DNA of 64,000 bases from Polytrichum commune. Lineage: Eukaryota; Streptophyta; Polytrichopsida; Polytrichales; Polytrichaceae. Each line of letters opens with the position of its first letter. Positions within the stretch are counted from its first letter, which is position 1. Under the pieces are notes generated by a model, which was given only the letters and a program-made list of their open reading frames with translations, was not told the origin of the DNA and searched no databases. The DNA is taken from the NCBI GenBank assembly GCA_950295325.1, contig OX485806.1, positions 17,052,001 to 17,116,000 of the forward strand. The letters run 5' to 3'. The position numbers and the translations under genes were made by a program. Positions 22,283-36,500 of the stretch are shown piece by piece.

Positions 22283-24959
22283 ACCATCCATAAGTACAGT
22301 TTCCAAAAACACAATACCACTTTTTGTGAGGTGAATTGAATATAAATACCTAGGTGATATGGTTTTATCTCCCTTAAACTCATTCTCAAGGAACTAAAAC
22401 ATGGGTTCATCTAATTAACAATATGAATAACATCAATTTTACATGCATTTGTAGTCTTGAACAACTAGTGACAAGGAGTACAATAATATTCATAAAGGAC
22501 AGGGTTGGGGAGGGGGGCGGGAGTGAGGGGGATCCCTACGAAAAATACAAACCAATCTCAATTTCCAAAGAGAAAGCCATTGAAATTGTTTCAAACCCTA
22601 AACATTATTCTGGAATACCCTCAACCCAAACACACATGCCACACACATTACCACAAATCTATTGATAGCATTGTGGAATGTGCAATAATCCCAGTGCACC
22701 AGGAAAGCATAAAGCAATACCTCTCCATTATGTATACTATGGAATCTTATGCCTCGAACAATACCCCATGCCTACTGTCCATGGTAGTTGTCACGCCGAG
22801 ATCAAAGTTTGATATTGAAGAAGATATCGACATTATTTCCAAAAACTACAAGGGTCGGGGCCACACAATTTTTGGGATACGCGTACCATATTATACTAAA
22901 AGCGGGTTTAACAACGTGGCTTTGTTGCTGAAAGGTACCAGGGGGGACCCATAGTATTTCTCCACAAGGTGGGGTCATGAATAGATCCAATATGTACTAG
23001 AATATGTTAGAAATGAGCGCAACGGGCGTGGACTTAGTTGAGGGGTCCCATCTCGTGATTTGAAATTTGAGGAATATAGGTGGACAATTTGAGGCGGGCT
23101 CCACATGTTGGGCTCCGCGTGATGAAGCAAGTGGGTCATGCTTCGGATTGGCTTTGTGTTGTCCTTTGGAGAACTCCTTGCCGCCATGGCCATCGGTGTG
23201 GGGGAGGGGTTCATTGGATAGTAGGTTAATTGGGATGAAGTATGTCTTTGACTCGCATTCCAAGCCCCAAGAGTCCTTTGTGAACCACACACAATACATT
23301 CCAAAGATAATGCGAATATTTCTTAAATGAGGTTTAAATTTTAGGGCCAAAATGAATGACGAAGATTTAAGAGAAGAAGAGATAAATGTTCAATTCCAAA
23401 TTCATTGTACCTTAGCCCAAAGAGAACTTTTCTACAAAGAACCTCCTAGTGCGAAAGCCTTCAAGGAGCTCACACTGCTACACCAAATCACAACTTTGGT
23501 GGAATTCTACATTAGAGGATGTAAGGTTAGCTAAAAGCTATTTAAAATACAAACAATGTGAGAGTAATACAAACATTCCAAGTACGGCGCATATTTGAGC
23601 ATCTTTGAATTTCAAAAACGTAGGTAGAATGATCACCCAATGGTCCTACTTCAATCTAAACATTACACATGAAGAAGATCAAGGATTCAACCAATTTTGA
23701 CTCCAAATGGCAACCCACGCAAGAATCTAGTTAGCAACAATGTGGAACTCCTCAATAAAATTGACTTTGTCTCCATGAGAAAAACTCCAAACAAATTCCT
23801 CAAGAAATTGAAAACTCGTTGACCAACAATATCACAACTAGAAGTTTGGTTGCAAATGTGAAGCCCATAAATATAAACACAGTGATTCCATGACAATTGC
23901 ACTAAACAAGGTTGATCATAAATTTGAACCCATTTTCAAGCATTTGGAGCGGTAGGATGTCAAAGTTGAGAAATCGCCTCCCACCACCTCCATGAGCAAC
24001 TAAGATGAGAATTTCAATGTGAAATCTAAACCTCACCTCGATTATCACTATCAATTTCACAAAGCCACAATTTGCGTTGCAATGGCAACAAATAGGATGA
24101 TGAGTTTGAAGTTTGAGATGCCAACGGGCGGAGAGCACTTGCGACCTTGTGATGCCCGTCTATAAACCCTTTGTCACAGCCATGTACGGCCTCTGCTCGA
24201 TGTGGTTGTTGTTGGATGATGCCTGGTACCTACCAAGTGCACAACATGACATGGCGCCTATAGTGCCAACTCCGCACCCGTGGCATACCTTCCACAACAG
24301 ACCTCCTATCCTAGGAAGCCTCCAGTCATCTTGCCAAAGTTTGAAACTACCTTAACTCTCACCATTTCCCCCCGCTTGTTTTATGGTGGGGATGGATTTT
24401 GTTTTTAGAATGAAACAGGCTTAGGCATTTGAGTATTGTTTTGCACAATACTTTGTGATAAAATTTTGAATGCAAACATGGCATTGCAGTATCAATGTAA
24501 TACATGTCACACAGTGAGTACATTTATTATGGGATACATATGCCATGATCACCTACAATGTTATCAATGATTTATATATGTTATGAGATTATGAGACTTT
24601 GGCTATCAAGTCTATATAAAGGTTGATTTGGGTTGATTGTCTCGACTAGGCACAATTCCTAGGTTCATACCTGCTTAGGATTTACTCATAGTTACTTCCA
24701 AAATATGTAAGTATGCGTTGAAGATTAGAGCTTAATCCTTAACTTCTCGGAGCACACTATAGTTTCACTAGATCAGATGAAAAGTAAGCTTTTATGAAGC
24801 TCAATTTTTATTGTACCCGAAAGAAGAATTGTTCCTAATGATTTTAAGATCACATCAATATAATAAAAATATTTAGAGTTTATCATCTATGACAATATTT
24901 AATCACAAATTTGTTAGGATGCAAATTATACCAAACATGAGAGAAAACAAAGATCTCAA
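22283..24959. other. No recognised gene
   Basis: The longest frame is 149 codons at 22505-22954 (plus, starting MGRGAGVRGI, with SKFDIEEDIDII in its second half). It has no known motif and overlaps frames on the other strand. No repeat termini were found. A G-rich run sits near 22503-22530. Confidence 0.4.
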
Positions 24960-25960
24960 ACAAGACATCTCTCTCTCTCTCGTCATTCAAAGTACTTTAA
25001 ACATCGGGAATTGAAGACTGAAGGCAACGAGAGCTTTTTGTAGTATTTGTTTCTTAAAGTTTCTGCCTCCCACACCTAAGTGTGAAGTCCAAATACCTTG
25101 ATCTCCTCAATGATTATTTTGATTATAATGCATCAACTCCACAAAATTCCAACATTTCTCAAAAACCCTTACACCCTACACCTTGACCTCTCAACGAGGA
25201 ATTCAACAACAAAGCATCAGCTCCACAGGACTACAGCAATCCTTAAAACCCTTCCGCCCTAAATCCTAACCTCTCAGTGAAAAAAGAAAAGAAAAGCTTA
25301 GCCCCACATAATTCCTGCCTTCAAAAACCGGAGTCTGAAGTCCAACAAATCCTCAATGACCTTGAGCCCCAAACTTTATACCCTCAATGATGCATTTAAT
25401 ATTAATGCATCAACTCCACAAAACTCATCCCTCCCACAATAGAGTCTGAAGTCCAACAAATCCTCAGAGACCTTAAGCCCTAAACTCTATGTCCTCAGTG
25501 ATGCATTCGATTGCAACGCATCAGCTTCACAGAGTTCCAACATTCCTAAACATCCTTATGCCAGAAGCCCTAGCCTCTCAATGATATATTCAACTACAAA
25601 GCATCACTTTCATAGAATTTCTGCCATCCACAACCAATTCTAGAGTTTAACAAGTTCATGAGCCTAGAGGTTGAGCCTATGCCTTGAGCCCCAAACCCTA
25701 TGCCCTAAATGATGCAATCGATTTGTAATGCATCAGCTCCACAAAACGTTTGCCTATTATCACACCTCAGTCTCAAGAGTTCGAAATATTCCTCAGAAAC
25801 CATGAGCCCAAAATCCTAGACTCAACAATTTATTGAACTCTTCAGCTCTACAAATGTTTTGCCTGTTCTTGAGTCTCCAAGAATTCTCAGTCACCCAAAT
25901 TCCTAAACCCTTAATGTGTTTATCCCTCATCCATGACAATATTTGTACACTAATTCATAA
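24960..25960. repeat. Tandem array with palindromic GATGCATT/AATGCATC core
   Basis: Seven or more degenerate units of roughly 65-150 bp. The core reads like GATGCATT, about 8 bases, AATGCATCA, then GCTCCACAAAA, and is seen near 25120, 25205, 25390, 25503, 25590, 25715 and 25835. Between cores lie GTCTGAAGTCCAACAAATCC and an AACCCTATGCCCTCAATGA-like block. There is no coding frame through the array. Confidence 0.75.
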
Positions 25961-26626
25961 GAAATGCCATTAGAGAAGTTACCACACGTGACATAAAATA
26001 CCTTATGACACTATATAACAAATTTAGTGTAGCATCATAAATTGGATATAGAAGAAGATATACCATGCATGGGTGAAAATTTGACAATGTATCTACAAAA
26101 GTCAATGTACAGAGAGTACCAAGGTTTAGTTATAGGCTAGTTGAATTTTTTTGGAGGTTTCCAGATGACTTCGCAATGATTCGGATGAGGTACCGATGTA
26201 AAATTGTTGAGGTAAAAAATCGACCGGTTCAAGGGAGAATAGACTGGTAATATGGCCGGTTGAGGCATCATAGTTTGGGATATTTATTGAGTCATTTTTT
26301 AAATTTTAGGCAAGTAGCCGAAGGGACTAGGGACAAGGAGGAAATGCTACTAGGGTAATACTAGAGTCATGACTCATAAGGCCAAAAACCATGGAGGCTA
26401 CTTTATGGTTGGTTATGTTGTCACTATGCCGATTAGGGTTTTGAGGCTCTAAGCAGCTAGGGACCCCCTCCTCACAAAGTATAAGAAGAGTTTGAGCCCC
26501 TTGGACAAAGTACCTCACTCCTCCATTGGGGGTTTCTCTATACCCCACTCTTGCTCTAAGCTTCCACTTCTGCTCTTCTGCTTTCAATTGGTGTTTTCAA
26601 GCTCCTTGTTTGGTTTCGAGCTCAAT
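25961..26626. other. No recognised feature
   Basis: Mixed sequence with no TIR, LTR or protein motif that I can support. Confidence 0.4.
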
Positions 26627-27590
26627 GTGTCGTGCACCTCTACATCATGAGTGCATGAAACACCATGGGCATAAGGGGGACCCCGGACTAACACCCGGGA
26701 CTTGTGGCGCCGTTGGTGAGAGGGCCCAAGTGATCCTAGTGTGGGTGAGGGCCCCGGGCATTGGGAACGCCTCCCACCCACGGAGACTAGAAGTCACGAG
26801 GGCAAGGCCATAAGCTATGCGTAACTCATGGCGTGCAAATTCTAGTGCTCAAGAACACCTCAATCGGAGGTGTGAGCTAGGAGATATGGCAATTTGAGTG
26901 GGGCGTTGTCTCGGGACAGTGCCCAGGTACAGCAGTGGCCTGGAAGTGGCTCTCGGGACTGCCAAGGTTTGAACAGGCACAACTTCCTCAATACTTGTCC
27001 GAATGGGGCATGTGAGGAAACCATTGGTATTTACGTGAAACGTAGATGATGATGGAGTGGTTGCATGTGAGCATCAAAGATCATACAATGAAGTTATGTT
27101 GTTTTGAAGTTGTTGGGGGCTTCGAGCCCTAGTGGCTAAGGGAAAATGTCTACTTGGCCCCAACTTTTGATAGAGAAACAAAAGGTTTCTTGACGGTGGG
27201 GGAGGGGCCCTACCAAGAGTCCTAAAGGCTTATATGGGTGAGGCAGTGTGGCCGCCAAACCCACCCGAGGCCGAATGGCACGGTCTCCACGGGCATTGGC
27301 CCAACATGGGGGCATAGTTGCCTAGTATGGTTCGGGTTGTTATAGTGTTGCTCCAACAACAATATGATTAACTAAAGGTTGGACTTCCATTCATGGAAGT
27401 CCACATCTTACCATTGCTTACCGATTAAGCAGTGAGTCCTGAATGCAAGTGTAGGAGGGTTGGTCCCCCTCCGATGAACTAAGAGGTCCGCGGTATAGGA
27501 AGCTAACCATTTGCATGGCGGAATGCGAAGGGTTAGCGCTCGTGACCCTTGCTAGAATTGGAAAATGACCAAGATTGTTAAAGGGCGCTA
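26627..27590 (+). repeat. 0.9-kb dispersed repeat, inverted partner of 17665-18565
   Basis: Matches the reverse complement of 17665-18565, starting at GTG(C/T)ACCTCT-like text and ending at AATGACCAAG. Just past the shared end, GTGACCCTTGCTAG (27540-27553) and CTAGCAAGGGTTGCGAC (27587-27603) form an inverted pair absent from the partner. The copies are about 8.1 kb apart in opposite orientation. Confidence 0.75.
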
Positions 27591-27603
27591 GCAAGGGTTG
27601 CGA

Positions 27604-29340
27604 CATAGTGGATGGGTTCCGATCTTGCACCACTTGTCAATCTAGTTCAAGGTTACGTTAAATTAGGTGCTAAAATGTTGGTTTTTTTTTTCCCCTTTCT
27701 TTCTTTCCTTGTTTTTGCAATTGTGGGTGACAGTAGCTATGGTGATTGTGGCCCTATTAGGACAATCGATCAATTGCAAGCCGAGTGTTGATGTTCACGG
27801 ATGCATGGAGGTTCAAGGAACATTTATCTTGGATTTTCATGTTGGTAGGTTAATTGTAAGTTTTGGGTGCTTCTAGTGGTTTGGGGGATCAACTTTGGGC
27901 ATTGGTTGTGAGTGATTCAAGGTCTGGTGGGTTGGAAGCAAGAATTTGGAAGCTATGCTTAGAATCACTTTGGAAGGGCAAATGAGAACTTTGATAATAT
28001 CGTTGAACAAGCAATTTCTTTGTGGAAAAATGGAGATAAGTACCAGTTCCTATATGTTAACCCTTCATGTTATATGTCTTTTGTAAGTGACGCTTCTTGT
28101 TCAATAACTTCAGTTATGTTTCCCAATTCCGAAGATGTCGATTGGTTTAAAGGTTGCATGTATTGTTGTACTAACCAACCTCTAAAAAATGTGTCCACCT
28201 CTTTGGATTCATACATTTTTCAAAGACTGCATCCTTGGCCCCAAGATGGTGGGGGTTTGACAAGATTCAACTCCTTCTAAGGATACTTGAGATTTCTTTC
28301 AACACAAATTCACCCCCTTAAAAGCATAACACCAATCTTTGGTATATAATAAATGTTTTTAAAATCCGACTTACTATACATAACTTCAAAAATATACTGA
28401 AGTGAATTTTAGAAACTAGGAAAATTTCCAAGTGATAAAGGTAAATCTCAGAATTTAACCCGAGAAAAAACTGGCTTTCGGTAGCGTCCGAGTAAAAAGG
28501 AAAAAAAATCCGAAACTCTTTATAAAAGGTAGGAAAGGTACCAATTTTGTATAGAACTCCCTGGACTGTGATTTAAGTTCAAGGAAACCAAGTTGACTTT
28601 GAGTGCGCCACCCAAGTTGATTCGAAGTACAAGAAACCACAGTTTAATGGGACAGGAAGCTTAGTAGGACAAATGCATGGTACATGTACAGTTTGGTAAA
28701 AGAAATTACAATTTAGACTCATAGAAAATAAGAAACAAGTGATTTTGTGATGGGAACTTGTTTTCAAGATGACAATGAAAACCATCGGCACAGGGTATGT
28801 AGCATAATTGCTGAAATACTTTTGTATAAGCAGAATGTTGGACTCTTAAAGTTACAAACCTAGAGTGCAATGTTAGCGTAACATTCATTGAAGGACTAAA
28901 AAGTGGTCCATCAAATTTACAAATGGTTGTAAGGGAATAGAAACATAATACAAATTTGAAGTAGGAATAACTACATAGCCATACATGTCAACAATGAAGC
29001 CATATGTAAGAGTGAGTTGAGACTTTGCATTGTATCCTAATCCTTGAAGTATGTCAAGCTCCAGGGGTGCATTTCACGTTGTAATATCTTCCCATGTGAG
29101 TGCGTCAAACATGTTTCAATGAACAAGTCCCGTATATTATACATATAGGAGGGATATTCTTCATGGTAAGGATGTATGCATATTTTGGGTTATTATGTGA
29201 CGTCCTTACTATATAAAAATAAATAAATACATCATACAACAAGAAATAGAAAATTAGGATTCTAGCCATGAGTGCGTGCCTATATCTTGACTAGTACAAA
29301 TGTTTGAGGCCAGTAAGTTCAATCTCTACATATGTGTGTG

Positions 29341-29383
<43 letters not shown>

Positions 29384-31068
29384 ATTTGTTTTTCTTGCCA
29401 ATTTATGGAACATAGGGGGTAGGACTTTGAGCATAACACACACACATTAGTAATTTAATCTAAATGAAGAGTGTCCCCCCCCCCTGCCCCCGCGCAAGGC
29501 ACCAAGGTGAAGGGACTCAATGTACCACTCATATAATAATTTCTAGGAGCCTCACCAAGTATTAGAACTATTTTTTATATATTTATAGGTTTGAAATTTT
29601 TATTTAGTATTTTAAAATAAGGGGTCGTGGTTCCTATGGGCATTGTTGAAACTTGGTATTCATTTCTGAAAAATGTTCAAGTAGAGTTAAATAAAGTATG
29701 GTCTAAATTTGGAAAATGTGTAAAGCCAATTCATATACAAACTTCACAACTTTCCATGCAATTTTTGTCTGAGTACATCAAGTAGATTTCTCAAACACAC
29801 ACATATCTATAAACGGTAGGTTTTTACACGGATGGATGATCCTCTAGCTAGACCTTTACAGTGCCTACGTAAACTCATGCTTTGGGAACATGAAAAGTAA
29901 AAGTATACACTCTATAACCTGTCTATCACAAGTTTTTTAAACTCTAAAAACGATCCAGACTAAATCCCCAATGAATAATTTAGTTCATAATGAATCAACC
30001 TTCAACCTATAGATGACTTACTTTTATCAATGCCCCTTCATCCACGATGGATCTTAACAACCCATTCCCTCTTGCCCGATGCAACTCCAAAACAAGCCTA
30101 GAAAGTATAAGGTTAAGAAGAGGTGAAAATGTTCAAACATCATGGTTGTTGGAGACATGACCCCCGTACTTAATGTACATGCTCTTCAAGACTTGGTCTT
30201 CTTTCAAGCTCCACCGGAGATGTCCACCTCCTTGCGGGCGGTGGGGGTTTGGGGACAAGCGTTACGGGAGAGGCATGGGAGGCTCGGGTCGGCTACGGAA
30301 GTGGAAGTTAAGTTAGGTTAAGTTGAGTTGGTTGAATTTGGTTCACATGGCCCACGTGAAGAGTGTAAGGTCAAATTTTCGACACTTATATTGACAATGA
30401 TGGTCGGTGCCCCTTTACCTCCTCGTGAGCTGGTGTTTCTTTCTCTAAATAACTATATCGATTTTTCCCAATTAGTGTGGGTCATTATTCGGAGTTACGC
30501 TTTGCCTATAACATGTTACTCAAGACTTCAATTTTTGAAAACGGAAGTTCAATAGGTTGTTTGGACATTACAAAACACGAATGACTTTGCTTGGTCAAAG
30601 AATACATTCTCATTAAGTAGTTATAACACTGTGTAACTTCGAAATAGTTATACGCACTAATCGGGATAATCAGTATAGTATTCAAAAGCTTGAGACAGCC
30701 CACAAATCTTTTGTGAAGGCCTCACATTAAGTGACATGCCTTTGTAACATTTATGCTGGTTTTTGATGTGAGATTGTTGGTGGAACTTTCAAGTACATCT
30801 TCATCACGGGAGAATGGCTTGAATCTTGGGGTGTGTCAAGGCATGATAATGCAGGCGTACTTCTTGTGCAGGATGCAGTTAGTTAGTACAGTCTACCCTC
30901 CATATTATGACACTTGCTTATATGACACCTCAACTATACGGTGCATTTCCCGTCAACTAAACTTTCTAGTGTTGATTTACCTTCATACTATGATTTCGGC
31001 ACTTGTACTAATACAATGTGTTTTAAAGTCCAGTTTGGCATATAATGGAGGTAATTCATATGTCTAAG
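27604..31068. other. No recognised gene; microsatellite
   Basis: An (AC)n tract lies at 29344-29378 and a C-run at 29477-29486. Open frames are all under 110 codons, overlap each other on both strands and show no known motif. A copy of the CTTCATCCAC dispersed motif lies near 30034. Confidence 0.45.
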
Positions 31069-31073
31069 TGGTG

Positions 31074-32501
31074 TGTCAGCCATAAACCCCCACCCTTATG
31101 CGTCGTAGTCCAAGTGAAGGCCTACGGCTCACATGTAATTGATTTCCCCCTCGTAACCCTTGGGACTTGGTACCCAATGCTCCACCAAGTAAATATCAAG
31201 CACACATCTTTACTCAAGAGAATAAGGTTACAAGGTTACAAGCATTTAAAAATGCTCTTTACCCATTAGGGCATTGCCCACACCCTTACTCATTAAATCT
31301 TCAACCCACACTTAACCCTCAACCCTATTACAAGAAAAACAATCCTAAGTTGGTCTAAGGCCAACCCGAGTGAACATTCGGCTTGGTACCCTGCCCCTAC
31401 GATTCCACTACTTAATTCACCACCCACACAACCCTTCCTACCACCTAATATTCACTAGCCCTTCAATTCAAGTGAGCTCTCATGCCGAACTTCCCTGCCC
31501 CCTCACATCTCCTGATGCCAAGTGTCAACAAGTAAACCAACACCTCAAGAGCAACCCAGCGTCTCCCCTGTTAGTGTCGGCTCCGATACTCCTCCCTCCA
31601 ACTCTTACTGCCATGCTTCCCCTCAGCTCCATCGCAGCTAACCCCCAACAACGGTGATCAGTTCCCGCTTCCCAGACATACGAATCCAGCCAGTCCTGGA
31701 ATCTCCTCCTTGCTTCAGCAACAACCAATTGTTATCTGTGCTGAGGTGTTGTGTAAGGGCTTCCTTGACCATTAACCTCCTGGACAAGTGCCGCATTGCT
31801 AAATCCAGGCCCTCTCAATCAGTCGCTCCTCACGTCCGAATTGTCTCGTTCATTCCAGTGGTGAATCTTCGGCCCAATCACAAGGCAACTACCCTCCTCG
31901 AAGCAGCAGCCTTCGGTATTCACTTTCAGCCAGCTCCCTACTGTCCTCCTCTGCCTTTGCTTCTCTGTTGCTTGGCGTTGCAACGAGTAGCCTCTCCTCA
32001 ACCTCCGTTTTTCCTTGACTCATCCTAACACCCCCATCCACACATTCACACCAAGGTGCAGCTCGAGGACACGGCATAATTCCAACCTGCCGAAATCCCA
32101 CCTCATTGTTCTGGTAAGATCGAAGAATGAGCTCGACTCGCCTAGCTTCCCCTGGACCCCCTCGGGAGAGCTCCACATTTCCAGCAGCCACCTTCCCGTT
32201 CCGAAGGCTTCTCTTGCCTTTTTCCTCCACGCTCTATTTCCTCATGTCCCTAATTAACTTCCTTGTCCTCACTCCACACATGGCCTTGACCCAAAGCTTG
32301 GCCCCTAACTTAATTTACACCTAGTTATTTTTAGCTTTTTTCACTTAATAATGCCTAGCTCTTGCCACCCAAAATAATTTAACCCAAATGAGGAGCTTAA
32401 ATCTTTCTTGTATCCACTAACTAACTTAAAACAATTGCAAACTCTAAAACTTCTAAATCCTTAAGGTTAAATTCAAATGTGGGCATGATTTTGGGCTCAC
32501 A
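31074..32501 (-). mobile_element. Solo LTR, family S copy 2, TSD TGGTG
   Basis: TGGTG lies at 31069-31073 and 32502-32506. On the minus strand the unit starts at TGTGAGCCCAAAATC (ends 32501) and finishes at the inverted CAGCC end (31074-31080). The terminal block CCCCCACCCTTATGCGTCGT at 31087-31106 corresponds to the conserved end of the other copies. Length is 1428 bp; it is GC-rich in the middle and many overlapping frames there are not conserved between copies. No partner LTR or internal coding region is present. Confidence 0.92.
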
Positions 32502-33293
32502 TGGTGGGATCCACATGTGTTTTGAGGTTCAGGTGTGATTAAATCGTACGTTGGAACGTGCATGGGAACCTTGGGGAATGTTGTAAACATTGGAGAAGCT
32601 TGGGAACATTGCAAGCATATTTCTTCAATACGAATGGTTTTCTTTGCTTATGTATCTTCGTTATGAAGACAAAATAACATCTTACATTGAAATAAACCAT
32701 GTTCTTAACATGATAGTACGACATTTGAGGTCAAAATGCCATATTACCAAGATACAACATTTAGATAATACAACACTTTCTTGCACGACCAAACGCGTCT
32801 TAATGGAGAGGGAGAACAATACTCAAATTTCCCACCCAAGCAATCGAGATGAACCAACCACAAACGTAAAAAAAATAACATGGTGCTAAAATTGTCACTT
32901 TAAGTGATGATAAATACTTTGATAAGGCTTACAGGTTTTTACTTAATCTTGTTAGTAAGTGACATGCAGTTCCAACCACTCCAAATTGTCCCATTTGGAG
33001 TTTGTATGCAAAAGTTATAAATTTTCAAATTTTTATTGGTAGATGATTTGGGAGCCAACACAAGGGCCTGATGTTAACATGGTGGACATCCTCAAAATTA
33101 TGTACATATTATGCAAGGTTTTAGAGTGTTGATTATGGGTGGGGTGTTGATTTCGCACTATCTACCTTAGACAACAATGTTTACCATGGAGAGCTATTTG
33201 TGACATTTGAAGCAAAACATGGGCTTCTTGAACATTTAGGCAAAAGTGCTTCAAAACTTGTTCTTTTATTTTAGTGTTGAAGATAATCACTAA

Positions 33294-33588
33294 GGGCCAA
33301 TTCACATAGGGTCCCAAGTCCCACTCATGTTAGCAAGTCCCAACATGGGCACAAAGTCCCAATTTTTGAACCTCAAGAAATCATCAAAATATGGTCAATT
33401 ATCATTCAAGTTGGATCTTGATTATTTTCTTCAAAAATATTCATGGGACTTGTGTTGACAGTGGGGCCTAGCTTTTTGCTTGACCCAACTCTCAACACAT
33501 GTCCCAAGCCTCACCTCCAAGAAGTGTTACCATGTGGGGCACCCATGTCATACTTGGGACTTAGGACTTGGGACCCTGTGTGAAGTGG
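33294..33588. mobile_element. Tourist-like (PIF/Harbinger) MITE, TSD TAA
   Basis: TAA lies at 33291-33293 and 33589-33591. The ends are inverted: left GGGCCAATTCACATAGGG then TCCCAAGTCCC; right, reverse-complemented, CCACTTCACACAGGG then TCCCAAGTCC. The three-base TAA target and GGGCC start fit PIF/Harbinger MITEs. Repeated CCCAAGTCCCA words fill the interior. Length is 295 bp with no coding capacity. Confidence 0.8.
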
Positions 33589-33591
33589 TAA

Positions 33592-36500
33592 GTCCCAAGT
33601 AGATAACATTCAATATATATGGAGAAGTATGGATTATGTAGCGATTAGATTTTACAATTACATATACAAAAGGTAAAACATTATGAGAATAATACACAAT
33701 TGAATGGTAGAAGAAAATGAAGAAAGGAAATCTTTGTATTTTACAACAAGGAGAGTACGAGAATGAGCAAGTAGTATGAAGAAAAATCCTACATTATAGT
33801 GCACAAATTTGTTGAAAATTAAACATAAACACAAAAGAGTATAGAAAATTTATGATTTGGAACATGAAATAAGAAGATACCAAAATATTCCAATGCAGAT
33901 GTATTTGATGATGTCGCCAAAAGTTGGAAATTCAAGAGGAAGAGAAAGATAAAAACGAAGATGAAAACAATACGAAGTGATGAAGCCATATATTAATTTT
34001 ATAATGTAATTAATTATATTGAACTTCCTATATTTCATTTGATTCAAGTTAAAGAAAATTGTACCAATTGTCCCAAAAAAATTAGATATTTCTAACTGAT
34101 AAGAATTTGCGACAATTAATATAATATTTGGATATATTGGAAGAAAAATCAGTATCCTACAAATTAAATACAAAACGTAGATATTTCAGATGAAAAATGT
34201 GTATGAGAGCACTTATGGTATTAGCAACACTCAATACCCTCGTCATACAAAACAAAAATGTTTGTTATCGGACAAGGATGTTGACGTTGTCGTGACGTGT
34301 GTCAGTTAAGGATTGAAACTTAGCCAATTAAGTGAGATCGTTGTGTCTCTATGTATGTTAGTATATTGATGTTAGTATGGTTCATATTCTAGTGTATGTA
34401 CTAGTAGTAGTTAGTTCATGACTGGTCATAGTTTGATGATTAGGTAAGTTAAGGCTAAGCAGTGGCAGTCGAACCCCAACCACCAAGGGTATCCTTGTGC
34501 CCTAACCTCAATGGCTTCTTATTAGCCAAAGTAGCCTAAGAAATGACTACTTAAAAGAGGGAGTCGGAGGGTTTAGTCGTTTTTCTTGTTGTAGACGTTC
34601 GAGCGTAGGTGCTTCTAGAGTTAGTGGATTCTTGAGAGAGTGAGAGTTTTTTTAGTGTTTTTTAACACTAGAATGTTTCAGAGTGTTGAGGCGACTAGAA
34701 GAAGTGTGGATAGAATTCGAGGCTATGATTTATGTATAAGGAAAAATTTAAGGATAAAATTTAACACAAGCAGTCAACTAGAAGTCTCCAACTATGTATT
34801 CAATCTTTGGAAATTCATATTTAATTCATTATTTGATCAAATCACACGTACTAAACGGCCCTAGAAATTCAAATAAGAGCTCTATTTGGAAGAATCAAAT
34901 ATCAAAGATTGAATTTTTCCTTAGGCTAGCAGGTATGATCTAACAACCGTTGCCCGAATAAGCACCCTAATTTGTACTCCAACTTTGGAAATTCATAACT
35001 ATTTGTTTCCTCAACCAAATTACAAACAAACATGGCTATAAATAGCTTAAATAGTTCTACAAGACATATAATGATAAGTATTTGATTCAAAATAGTAGAC
35101 TAATCACTTATATCATCAACGGTCAAGGTCTACAATACCTCAACTCTTAACACATGAACTCTAACCTACCTCTAAGAAAGGAAAGAGAGAAATTTTGTAT
35201 GTTAACAAACATATACATTCTAATTCGCAAAAGGTTGGAAGAGCAATTTCTCAAACCTTACTACAAGAGAAATGAAAGGGGCAAAGAAAAAAAAATTGTC
35301 TAAGAACTTGGAAGTAGGGCAAGTGTCGAGGAGAAAAGAGTTTGCAATGTGGGGGAAGGAGGTTCTTAAAACCTCTCACAAAAGGGTTGAACCCCTCCTC
35401 CAATTTTTTTATTTTTTTAACCTCCCAAAATTTCGGTTTGGGAAGTTTCTCGGTTGAAGTTGCCAACCTCTCGTCAAAGTGGCTCTGGTGGGAATCCTTT
35501 AATCTTTTTCTAATATTTCGCCACCGAATTGGCAAGGGGGCAAGGGGACAAGAAAGCCTCTTTTTTTTTTTTTTTTTTTCTTTCTAAAAATTCTCATGCC
35601 AATTTCACCCTCTTACGCCGAACACCTCAACTTGTTTTGCGTGGCCCACTCTAACTAACAAACTAATTTTGCTTAGCTAACCTTCACTACTTAGCCTCTT
35701 AGCTAGTTTCTACCACTGGTTAGTTTTTGTTTAGACTAACTCTATCTTAACTAGATTTTTTTCCTTCACAAGTGAAGGCCCAAAGTCCTCGGTGATTCAC
35801 CTTCCTTTTTTGGGGGGGCTAAATGCTAAATGAACTAGATTTTCTCCAATCCCCTATGAATTATAACTTTTAATGCTAAAACCCTAACTAAAAGTGACCA
35901 TGCGAAGTGGGGGACCACTCTGGGGGTTCACATATAGATAAACAAATTTGTCAAACAAGTAAGAATTTTGCCAACATTTAATTTTTTTTCATATTGTCTT
36001 TCTTGAAAGATTTTTTTATTGAGGTTCAACTGCAAGGGATATAGATTGTTTGTTATTGAGTGCAACAATTTGATAGTTTGAGATCTACATATGTGTCCAA
36101 CAACACATGCCCGCACTGAGGTTTTGATTTGTTGATTGCAAACTTACATAAAGGTCTCCATGTCCTGCATTTTTTTTTTCCTCCCTCATTCGTTCCAGAA
36201 TGGAATAAACATAATACCACAGAATTTGTAGCAATATTTGAGTTTGCATTTCCGGTCCTTCATGATGATGCATGCATTATTTTATTCATTCCGGAATGCA
36301 AAGATGTACGTCAAGATGTATGGTTCCATTGAGCTTCTATGCATGGTTCTACGTTGAACGTGCTCATTACTTTGTGGACATTGATATGTGTGAGTGTTTT
36401 CTTCCTATACAACCATCTCCGCTCATAAACTTAAGATTTAAAATTTTTGACAATGCCTCAATCGATTCATTTCTCAAATCTACATAAATTCCAAAATTAT

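Noticed and set aside
27540-27603. Hairpin at the end of the 0.9-kb repeat as a Helitron 3' end
   Set aside because: No terminal CTRR at the right distance, no TC start at the other end, and the partner copy lacks the hairpin.
31370-32324. Serine- and proline-rich plus-strand frames
   Set aside because: They lie inside the solo LTR 31074-32501, overlap in several frames and are not conserved in other copies.
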